Origin: BN30871 sp037383745
GTDB lineage: Bacteria > Campylobacterota > Campylobacteria > Campylobacterales > Sulfurovaceae
Reading direction: 5' to 3'
Assembly (NCBI GenBank): GCA_037383745.1
Contig: JARROQ010000002.1
Location: forward strand, 1 to 64,000
DNA length: 64,000 nucleotides
A program made the position numbers and the translations under genes. Below are positions 6,579 to 12,579 of the stretch, piece after piece. The stretch's first letter is position 1. Each line of letters begins with the position of its first letter. The notes beneath the pieces are model-generated. The model had not been told where the DNA came from. It saw nothing but the letters and a program-made list of their open reading frames with translations, and made no database searches.

Positions 6579-7081
6579 TGCTTAAGCACAACCCCTTCAG
6601 CTTCAAGCCGCACAGAAAGTAGCTTCTTTGCAAGAGGATGCAACTTGTCATTCATAAGAGCTTTCAATCTGCGTTTGCCCAAGCGCTTGTCAAGCATGGC
6701 GAGAGACTGAATGAGGGGATTGTCAGAAACAACAGCAGCCTCAATTGTGAGCTTATGTACGAAGTCCCAACAGGCTTGGTACGCGTCTTGTCGAGACAGT
6801 TCACCATATTCAACTTCACCGTAAGACTTTTTTTGAGCTTCTGTAACATGCTTTGGCACAGGAGAATCAGATACCCAACGATCGTCTTTCTTATAATAGT
6901 TGCCAGAGGCTCGGTTCCAGAATGCTCTTGTGCAAAAATTAGCAATTATCTCTTTATCCAAAGTTATCCATGCATGACCGCAAGTACAATTGCCATATCT
7001 CGTACTGTAAATGGCAACTCGGCCCTTCAAAGATTGGGAAAAGTGTTCTTCGACTAATGATTTCAATTTACTCCACTTCAT
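6539..7081 (-). CDS. SF0329-like protein, 180 aa (cassette gene)
   Basis: The N-terminus MKWSKLKSLVEEHFSQSL and the following GRVAIYSTRYGNC, GHAWITLDKEIIANFC are what I remember of the uncharacterised SF0329 family. The middle has a W-containing YQACWDFVHKLTIEAA stretch and the C-terminal third is basic (LDKRLGKRRLKALMND, LHPLAKKLLSVRLEAEG). The last residues (KHITNQRRPIKNPR) are encoded by the left arm of attC B3, so the reading frame runs into the recombination site. The native protein probably ended near 'VRLEAEG', and the tail was gained when the gene became a cassette. Function unknown. Confidence 0.7.
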   Translation of the reverse strand: MKWSKLKSLVEEHFSQSLKGRVAIYSTRYGNCTCGHAWITLDKEIIANFCTRAFWNRASGNYYKKDDRWVSDSPVPKHVTEAQKKSYGEVEYGELSRQDAYQACWDFVHKLTIEAAVVSDNPLIQSLAMLDKRLGKRRLKALMNDKLHPLAKKLLSVRLEAEGVVLKHITNQRRPIKNPR

Positions 7082-7099
7082 AAGACAGATCCCTTTTGC

Positions 7100-7168
7100 A
7101 CATAACGTTTTAAATGAGCCGATAAATTGCCCGCAGGGTAATTTATCGGCTCCTCTGATTTGTTATAC
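7100..7168 (-). repeat. attC recombination site, class B (copy B4)
   Basis: This is a clean class B site. Minus-strand ends are TATAACAAATCAGAGG and AAAACGTTATGT, and the arms AGCCGATAAATTACCCTGC and GGGCAATTTATCGGCT pair almost perfectly. It follows the stop codon of a 44-codon reading frame at 7169-7303. Confidence 0.78.
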
Positions 7169-7303
7169 TTAGTACAGCTCATCTAAAGCTCGAATATCAT
7201 GTTTTTGGATTGTTTTGTCAATCACTATGCACATAAGGGGGTCAGGTGATGCTAATGTCACACTGTTCTTTTGTGCAAAATTGATAAAATCATTTTTTGA
7301 CAC
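7169..7303 (-). CDS. Small chimeric reading frame: family C start fused to a cassette-gene remnant
   Basis: The GTG inside element C2 (after GAGGAGTAT) opens a 44-codon frame. Its first ~22 codons belong to the element (SKNDFINFAQKN...). It then continues in frame past the terminal repeat into CIVIDKTIQKHDIRALDELY and stops right at attC B4. The second half looks like the last ~20 residues of a lost cassette gene. It may be translated, but an in-frame join has a one-in-three chance of being accidental. Too short to assign a family. Confidence 0.35.
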   Translation of the reverse strand: MSKNDFINFAQKNSVTLASPDPLMCIVIDKTIQKHDIRALDELY

Positions 7304-7368
7304 CCATACTCCTCTTTTTAGTGTATTATATCATAAGGTTAAAATAGCATCAGCATCACCTGACCCCT
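7236..7368 (-). mobile_element. Family C inverted-repeat element (MITE-like), copy C2
   Basis: This 133 bp element has the same terminal repeats, -10-like GATATAAT-type region (here TGATATAATACAC), ribosome binding site and GTG as C1. One end carries an extra G (AGGGGGTCAGG). It appears to have cut a cassette gene, leaving only its 3' end before attC B4. With C3 it forms a pair of direct repeats around a plus-strand island. Confidence 0.72.
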
Positions 7369-7509
7369 ATACTCTAGATACTCTAGTGAGGCGGAACTGC
7401 TGTTTTGCAGCCTTAGTTGGCTTTAACAATACTAAGGATAATATACATAATAGTTTATATAAATATTGAAGCAATGATTACATTTATATCTACCATGATA
7501 AGGATAAAT

Positions 7510-8268
7510 ATGAAATTATTATCAACTTTTTTATTACTATTTAGTGAGATTATATTCTCTACGCAAATATTAAATGCAAATCCTCAAATAGAGTCTAATG
7601 TTGCACAAATTTACAAAGATTACGGAGTTCGTATCTTACATAAATATAATCGTGATAAATATTTTGGTTACAAATCAAAACTTCCACCCGCTAATGCTCA
7701 AGGTGCTCAAATATCTGACGAAGAGATTTTACGACTTCTTCCAATAATTAAAGAGTTTTTAGCATTTTATCCTAAAGATGTCATACGAAAAAATTTAAAA
7801 GTAATATATCTTTTAAGAGAGTTAATTGTGTATGGAAAAATATTTGGAGCAAGCTATGGCAAAACAGGCATATATATCAAAAATGAACACAAAAGACACC
7901 CGTACTCCAAAGAATTTTTATTAGGCACTATGCATTCTGAGTTTTCAAGCATTTTGATGAACAATTATCATTTTCCGAGCGTTTCTTGGGAAAATGCTAA
8001 TCATGGAAATTTTAAATATATAGGAAGAGGCAGGGATATGCTAGGAAGGGCTGGTAATTATAGTCAAACACCAGAGCTACTTACAAAAGGACTTATTTGC
8101 CAATATGCCCAAGCAAGCGTTGAAGAAGATTTTAATATGATAGTTTACTGGCTTTTTACACAACCAAATAGATTAAAAAGTTTGGCAAAGAAATATCCTA
8201 TAATTGGCATAAAATTAAAGTTAGCTATAGATTTTTATCACTTAGTTGATAGTCGAATTAAATTTTAA
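7510..8268 (+). CDS. Exported protein resembling putative zinc metallopeptidases, with degenerate active site
   Basis: The start is set at the ATG at 7510, with AAGGATAA just upstream and a signal peptide (MKLLSTFLLLFSEIIFS) following. The open frame reaches back to 7417, but without such features. The 252-residue product resembles the putative zinc-binding metallopeptidase group (Mx1-like) in its layout: IKNEHKRH, then GTMHSEFSSILMNNYHFP and QYAQASVEEDFNMIV. Where active members have HEFxH inside 'HHEFGHIL', this protein reads HSEFSSIL (about residues 142-149), so both zinc-binding histidines of the motif are serine. It is probably not a working protease. It lies on the opposite strand to its neighbours, between two direct copies of family C. 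The family call is by eye and uncertain. Confidence 0.5.
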   Translation: MKLLSTFLLLFSEIIFSTQILNANPQIESNVAQIYKDYGVRILHKYNRDKYFGYKSKLPPANAQGAQISDEEILRLLPIIKEFLAFYPKDVIRKNLKVIYLLRELIVYGKIFGASYGKTGIYIKNEHKRHPYSKEFLLGTMHSEFSSILMNNYHFPSVSWENANHGNFKYIGRGRDMLGRAGNYSQTPELLTKGLICQYAQASVEEDFNMIVYWLFTQPNRLKSLAKKYPIIGIKLKLAIDFYHLVDSRIKF

Positions 8269-8347
8269 AACAAAAAACAGTAGGGGGTGCAAATTATTTA
8301 TATATCTTATACTAAAATTTAATACAAATAAAACTAAAGGAATGATA

Positions 8348-8604
8348 ATGGAAAAACAAAAAAATTATCTTAAATTTTGCTATTGGATAATCATGTTTTG
8401 TTGCCCTTTTTGGCAATAAAAGAACTTGATGGTTTTAAGGAAAAAAATAAATTGAAAATAAATATGGTACTTGTTGTCGTATTTATCTTTTTCACTATTA
8501 ATTTATTTAAAAGAATTGATTCAAATATTTTATCTTTGATACCTATTTTATTTATAATTGTACAAATATATTTATTATATAAAATCAAAATAAAACAAAT
8601 ATAA
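8348..8604 (+). pseudogene. Small membrane protein gene with apparent frameshift
   Basis: An ATG at 8348 with AAAGGA six bases upstream starts MEKQKNYLKFCYWIIMFCCPF and stops at about 8420. The neighbouring frame (open from 8377) continues LAIKELDGFKEKNKLKINMVLVVVFIFFTINLF... to 8604. Joined at the CCCTTTTT run near 8405 they would give one ~85-residue protein with two or three membrane segments. Either a base was lost or gained in that run or the assembly is wrong. A TTG-initiated 75-aa protein from 8377 is the alternative. No family recognised. Confidence 0.45.
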
Positions 8605-8651
8605 ATTACATGACTTTAGATGTATTAATAATTTTTAGTATATAGATATAT

Positions 8652-8782
8652 AGGGGTCAGGTGATGCTGATGTCACACTGTTCTTTTATATAAAATTGAT
8701 AAAATCATTTTTTGACACCTTCACTCCTCTTTTAGTATATTATATCATAAGGTTGAAATAGCATTAGCATCGCCCGACTCCT
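8652..8782 (-). mobile_element. Family C inverted-repeat element (MITE-like), copy C3
   Basis: This 131 bp copy has an intact left terminus (AGGGGTCAGGTGATGCTGATG) and a decayed right one (CATTAGCATCGCCCGACTCCT). It keeps the same internal -10-like box, ribosome binding site and GTG on the minus strand. It abuts a truncated methyltransferase gene (8787-8984) and lies in direct orientation to C2. Confidence 0.72.
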
Positions 8783-8786
8783 CTAT

Positions 8787-8984
8787 TTAAGCAGACTCGG
8801 TACAACTGACCCTGGGCCGCAACCCAAGCTCTACCACTGTCGCTCCAGCAGGAACTCTGAGCCGTGCAGCGACTTCTCTATAAAGCCTTTTTGCTTGACC
8901 AAGGCTTAAAATAAAAGCAACAGTATCGTAGATAGAAGAAACGATATTATATTTTTTCTTGTTTGAGGCTTGTCGTATATCCAA
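8787..8984 (-). pseudogene. Truncated SAM-dependent methyltransferase (N-terminal fragment)
   Basis: A TTG start at 8984 has GAGGAG six bases upstream. The first ~55 residues read like the N-terminus of a class I methyltransferase of the UbiE/PmtA kind: NIVSSIYDTVAFILSLGQ, RLYREVAARLRVPAG, ATVVELG. At that point the family continues with the SAM-binding CGTG loop. Here the frame runs instead into LRPRVSCTESA and stops four bases before element C3. The SAM motif and the catalytic domain are missing, so the product cannot be an active enzyme. The 3' end was probably lost when the element arrived or by later deletion. Confidence 0.6.
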
Positions 8985-9020
8985 GTTTTCTCCTCGTAGT
9001 TGTTATACTGTTAACAATAT

Positions 9021-9857
9021 CTATTTATATTTGACTTCAATAGTATTAACAAAGTCTATTGCTTCGTCGGAATCTTTCCAACCATTTTTGAATAAATTTT
9101 TACCATTTTTAAAGTTACGGCTAATTTCAAAATGTCCATTTTTTGCAGTCATAATAACCTTTTCGATATATTTACTTGGGTTGCTCCACATAATTAAACT
9201 ATTCGTATTTATAGTTGGCTTATCTTTAAATAGTTTTTTATAGCTTTTTTGTACCCACAATCCCATAGGTTTGCTATTATTACGAAGTTTATAGATTGAT
9301 GCTGCTTCAAATGGCAATTTGCCATTATTTACAGTGTTCCCATAAAGAAAGACACTTTTTATTTTCTTGTCTTGGTTAAAGTATATATCCAGACCAAATG
9401 CATAATTACAATACTGACCTTGTTTATATGCAGCACATCTCTGTGCTATTCCAAACTCTTTTTCGACATCATCCCTTGTTTTATTTTCATATTTTGTAAG
9501 ATTGAATCTATTATGCCAAGAGAGATGACTTTTTAATGCTTCTGGATTTATTTGAGCATTAATTCTTTGTATGTTGTTTTCTTTAGATGAAGAAATTTCA
9601 GTGACTTCGTTATAACAAACTAAAAAACCTTCTCTTGTTTTTTTGAATACTTGATTTGGCTTAATAGTTTTAATCACTTCTTCTGGAGGGTATGTTTGAA
9701 CGTTTCTTTTTTTACCATCTACTATTTTTTCAGTATAGACAGATGGATATGTTGCAATACATATCATATCTTTGTCTGTTTGGTTTTTAATAGCATCACT
9801 TGTTTCAACTGCACTTGCTATCGAAAATATTGAAATTAATAATATTGTCCATTTCAT
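9021..9857 (-). CDS. Exported hypothetical protein, 278 aa (cassette gene)
   Basis: The ATG at 9857 gives a signal peptide (MKWTILLISIFSIASAVE), with AAAGGATT upstream. The mature protein has four cysteines (DMICIATYP; GFLVCYNE; AQRCAAYKQGQYCNYAFG) that could form disulphides in the periplasm. It also has a stretch around VEKEFGIAQRC...GLDIYFNQDKKIKSVFLYG that is reminiscent of small periplasmic 'DVxxxFG' lipocalin-like or SmpA/BamE-type beta domains; this is a guess. No enzyme motif is evident. Only a remnant of an attC (GTATAACAA, near 9003-9012) follows the gene. Confidence 0.6.
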   Translation of the reverse strand: MKWTILLISIFSIASAVETSDAIKNQTDKDMICIATYPSVYTEKIVDGKKRNVQTYPPEEVIKTIKPNQVFKKTREGFLVCYNEVTEISSSKENNIQRINAQINPEALKSHLSWHNRFNLTKYENKTRDDVEKEFGIAQRCAAYKQGQYCNYAFGLDIYFNQDKKIKSVFLYGNTVNNGKLPFEAASIYKLRNNSKPMGLWVQKSYKKLFKDKPTINTNSLIMWSNPSKYIEKVIMTAKNGHFEISRNFKNGKNLFKNGWKDSDEAIDFVNTIEVKYK

Positions 9858-9874
9858 TTTTAAATCCTTTTTGA

Positions 9875-9906
9875 GTATAACGTTTAAAATGAGCTAATTT
9901 GTTATC
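9875..9906 (-). repeat. attC site, class B, internally deleted (copy B5)
   Basis: Both outer ends of a class B attC are present on the minus strand (GATAACAAATTAGCTC and TTTTAAACGTTATAC), but the central stem is missing, leaving 32 bp. It closes the reverse-transcriptase cassette. Such a site should fold poorly and may have fixed that cassette in place. Confidence 0.6.
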
Positions 9907-9908
9907 CT

Positions 9909-11423
9909 TTATAATGATTGTTCTCCAAATAATAGTACTTCTTTATTACTTATTATTTTATCAATTTCTTTGATGACATCTTGGTTGATAATTGGATTAT
10001 TATCGATTATAGTAATTATATTTTGATGCAACCAATCATTGTTCCATAGCTTTATGCCCTTAGCTTTGACTAATTTACATATTTTTTCATTAAATTTAAA
10101 CTTAGGATTATCTATTTTTATAACTGCTCTTTGCAACCAAATTTGCATATGTCCTGTGTTTGGTATGTCCTCGAATTTTTTTAGCATTTTATTGACAACA
10201 TCAAGTATTATACTTTCATCATTAATTAAACTAAATAATTTACTAAGAATAGCTATTGATATAGAGTAGGTTCTCGGATTATGATAAGCAATATCGACAA
10301 CTATACTAACAAGTACAGATATTTTTTCTTTTTTTAGAAAATATTTTAATTTTCTTTTTTTATTAGTTTCTTTATTAATTCTGTTTAAAATATTTTGAAG
10401 TTCTTTTGTTAATGTACCAGAGTTTGGATATTTATTTGCAAATTTATGGATAATCAGTAATTGTTTTTGTACTGTTTTCGCTCTTCTTAAACTCATCATC
10501 CATTCAATTTTATCTTCTTTTATTGAACCTTGAATAACATTATTAAAATTTACAGTTTTTTGAGAATGTAGCTTTAACCCAAGGTTACTTAATATTTCAG
10601 TTAATGTTTTAATTATTTCATCAGCTGTTGTTGGGTTATTGACAAAAATTCGATAATCATCTCGGTATCTTAATATTTTAAATTCTTTTTCAGAAATTTT
10701 TTTAGATATTTTTTTACTTAATAATAAATCAGCATAATTTAAAACAATCTCAGCAATGAAATCCATTAGTACACTACCTTGTGGGATACCATTTGTTTGT
10801 CCATAAGACATAGCTCTGATATGTTCATCAATATCATTACCTATTAAAGTATTTCTAGTATTATTTTTAGACACTTTTTTTGAATGTATTGCCCATGGAA
10901 TGGAATGAGTATAAATAGAACCGTAACAATTTGTAATATCTGTATGATAGATATAGCTAAATTCTAAACTTAGTTCTAAAGATTTTTGCTCTACTTGTTC
11001 CCACCAATTTAATATTTGTTTAGCTTTATCAGAGTTTTGTGTTTCTGATATTATAGGTAAACTCATACACTTAACTATACTTTTTCTTTTTATTTTTCTA
11101 AATCTTTTTTTAATTTTTTTCCAATTTTCATCTTTTGTAATTTGATTTACTAATGAAACATATAAAACTGGATGAATTAATTCAAAAGATCTCCAATCAT
11201 ATTTACCATTTTTATTGTGTAATAATTTGTGATTGACTTTCTCTAATTTATGTGGATTATCTTTTTTTATCTCTCTATAATTTTTATTTGATAAATTAGT
11301 TGATAATGCTGATAATAAATTATTAAATTTTATATATGGTGGTAAGTCAACGTTAATATAGCTTTCACTTTTCAAAAAGAATTTTTTTGCTTTTTTTGCT
11401 TTTATTGACAAAATATTTTTCAT
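9909..11423 (-). CDS. Stand-alone reverse transcriptase, probably defence-associated (cassette gene)
   Basis: This 504-residue protein has the ordered RT motifs: a motif A-like TDITNCYGSIYTHSIPWA (about residues 161-178), GIPQGS (212-217), the catalytic LRYRDDYRIF with a YRDD box (253-256), and GLKLHSQKT as motif D. The N-terminal ~150 residues are basic. After the palm, the C-terminal ~180 residues are all-helical repeats with no maturase, HNH or protease domain. It is therefore neither a group II intron protein nor a telomerase-like protein. The YRDD box and the absence of a retron VTG motif speak against a retron. The layout is that of the Abi/'unknown group' RTs, many of which are antiviral (DRT systems); the exact class cannot be given by eye. 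It sits as a single cassette between attC D1 and the shortened B5. Confidence 0.85.
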   Translation of the reverse strand: MKNILSIKAKKAKKFFLKSESYINVDLPPYIKFNNLLSALSTNLSNKNYREIKKDNPHKLEKVNHKLLHNKNGKYDWRSFELIHPVLYVSLVNQITKDENWKKIKKRFRKIKRKSIVKCMSLPIISETQNSDKAKQILNWWEQVEQKSLELSLEFSYIYHTDITNCYGSIYTHSIPWAIHSKKVSKNNTRNTLIGNDIDEHIRAMSYGQTNGIPQGSVLMDFIAEIVLNYADLLLSKKISKKISEKEFKILRYRDDYRIFVNNPTTADEIIKTLTEILSNLGLKLHSQKTVNFNNVIQGSIKEDKIEWMMSLRRAKTVQKQLLIIHKFANKYPNSGTLTKELQNILNRINKETNKKRKLKYFLKKEKISVLVSIVVDIAYHNPRTYSISIAILSKLFSLINDESIILDVVNKMLKKFEDIPNTGHMQIWLQRAVIKIDNPKFKFNEKICKLVKAKGIKLWNNDWLHQNIITIIDNNPIINQDVIKEIDKIISNKEVLLFGEQSL

Positions 11424-11444
11424 TGTATTTAAAAATCCTTTTTT

Positions 11445-11501
11445 TGATAACGCCGAAGCTCAGCCGCCGCTTTAGCGGTCGGCTGGAGTACCTTGTTGGG
11501 C
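11445..11501 (-). repeat. attC recombination site, GC-rich classical type (D1)
   Basis: On the minus strand the site runs from GCCCAAC (a perfect RYYYAAC) to GGCGTTATCA. The stem pairs CAGCCGACCGC with GCGGCGGCTG around a TAAA loop. At 57 bp and GC-rich it looks like the ~60 bp attC sites of gammaproteobacterial integrons and unlike the AT-rich sites around it, so this cassette probably came from another lineage. Confidence 0.8.
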
Positions 11502-12278
11502 TCGGTCCGCTACTCTCTGCTCGGATTTTTTGACTAGCCCGATTAGCTCTTGACCGAGCCAGCTTAATCGCCACCGAGCCAATCCTGACATAAGAGAAAA
11601 GCCCAGCGCACCAACAAAGATCACTGCACTGCCCGCAACCACTTCAATGTTCAAGCTTACAATTGAGTCTCCAACAATAGAAAACATGATAATTGCGGAC
11701 ACAATCATCATTGTTATAGAGAAAATCGGAAACGCATAGTCTTTTTCAGCCAAACCTTTAGCCAACAGCTGATTTGCTAAGTATCGATCCCTAGATTTGA
11801 CGATACCAGACCCTGGAAGAGATACTGGAACTCGCTTTTTCAATTCCAAGAGAAATTGCGCTTCTTTTGGCGACAAGGATTTGAGTGCATTCCGAACTTC
11901 TTCTCCTATGTGCTCGCCTTGCGCTGCCCGAATCAACAAACTTTGCCAGATGGCGCTAAGTTCTTCATCGGCTGGATCAATATCCTGCACACCCTCTACC
12001 CAATCTTCAAGGAGACTCATCTGATTGATAGAGGGCTCATCTTGGCTAAAAGGCCGATCTCCCTTTATCTGTTCATTAACTGCATTAATGTGAGATTCGA
12101 GATTTCTTTTCCTGCGTTTTTCTTTCCAGCTATCAATACTTTCTTTGACATAGTCCCTTATCTCCAAGCCAACCAAATCAAAAGTAGGCTTAAATAGCGC
12201 TGTCAGTGAAGGTGTAAGGGAGATGTCCTTACTGGTGGGCGTTAATGCCCCACTTTCATTTGCATCGCTTTCGCTCAT
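11472..12278 (-). CDS. Abi-alpha/DUF4393-like membrane protein (cassette gene)
   Basis: This 268-residue protein has a helical N-terminal part (LFKPTFDLVGLEIRDYVKESIDSWKEKRRKRNLESHINAVNEQI). An acidic motif of the Abi-alpha kind follows (DPADEELSAIWQSLLIRAAQ, about residues 100-119), then two membrane segments (PIFSITMMIVSAIIMFSIVG; VVAGSAVIFVGALGFSLMSGLA). DUF4393/Abi-alpha proteins are linked to abortive infection, but the mechanism is not established and the match here is by eye. GC content is higher than in its neighbours. The C-terminal tail (QQGTPADR) and the stop codon are read from attC D1. It lies directly upstream of the reverse-transcriptase cassette. Confidence 0.6.
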   Translation of the reverse strand: MSESDANESGALTPTSKDISLTPSLTALFKPTFDLVGLEIRDYVKESIDSWKEKRRKRNLESHINAVNEQIKGDRPFSQDEPSINQMSLLEDWVEGVQDIDPADEELSAIWQSLLIRAAQGEHIGEEVRNALKSLSPKEAQFLLELKKRVPVSLPGSGIVKSRDRYLANQLLAKGLAEKDYAFPIFSITMMIVSAIIMFSIVGDSIVSLNIEVVAGSAVIFVGALGFSLMSGLARWRLSWLGQELIGLVKKSEQRVADRAQQGTPADR

Positions 12279-12307
12279 TACCCATCCTTTCTTATACCCA
12301 ACTATTT

Positions 12308-12325
12308 ACTCAACAACCATTATAT
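12308..12325 (-). repeat. Truncated class A attC (core half only), array edge
   Basis: The sequence ACTCAACAACCATTATATA matches the core half of the class A sites (core GTTGAGT on the minus strand, fitting GTTRRRY), then similarity stops. It marks the upstream boundary of the array, where the preceding cassette has been lost. Confidence 0.65.
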
Positions 12326-12579
12326 ACATTGAATACTTAAATAAAATAAATTGAAATATTTTAGGGAGGGGTGGATCCCGCATCAAATGCGGAATGACAG
12401 AGAGTAGAATATTGATATAGATCCTGAAACAGTTGTCCTCGGCTGGAAGCCTGCGAGATTTCGCGTTACTTCATCAGGATGACAAAAGTCGTCACTGCGA
12501 GACTTGAAAAGTCGTGGCAGTCCATTCTTTTATGTTTTTATAGATTGCCACGAACACTATGTGTTCTCGCAATGACAAA
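12326..12579. repeat. Intergenic spacer with dispersed hairpin repeats
   Basis: No gene is visible. The spacer holds several imperfect palindromes: CCGCAT-CAA-ATGCGG (12378-12392), a copy pair flanked by TGCCACG and CTCGCA with different centres (12491-12523 in reverse, 12544-12576), and a split 'ATCCTGAAAC...CATCAGGATGAC' unit (12421-12483). Similar units recur at 36.7-37.1 kb. They separate the cassette array from purH. Confidence 0.65.

Noticed and set aside
7215..7469. Plus-strand frame through element C2 as a gene
   Set aside because: It reads through both terminal repeats of the element, has no ribosome binding site and resembles frames through the other copies; no protein features.
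9909..11423. Reverse transcriptase as part of a retron, group II intron or diversity-generating retroelement
   Set aside because: It has a YRDD box, no VTG-type retron motif, no maturase or endonuclease domain, no visible msr/msd-like inverted repeats in the short flanks, and no template/variable repeat pair or target gene nearby.
129..12325. Regularly repeated palindromes as a CRISPR array
   Set aside because: The repeats are 57-77 bp, lie hundreds of bases apart with genes between them, and differ in class; there are no short uniform spacers and no cas genes.
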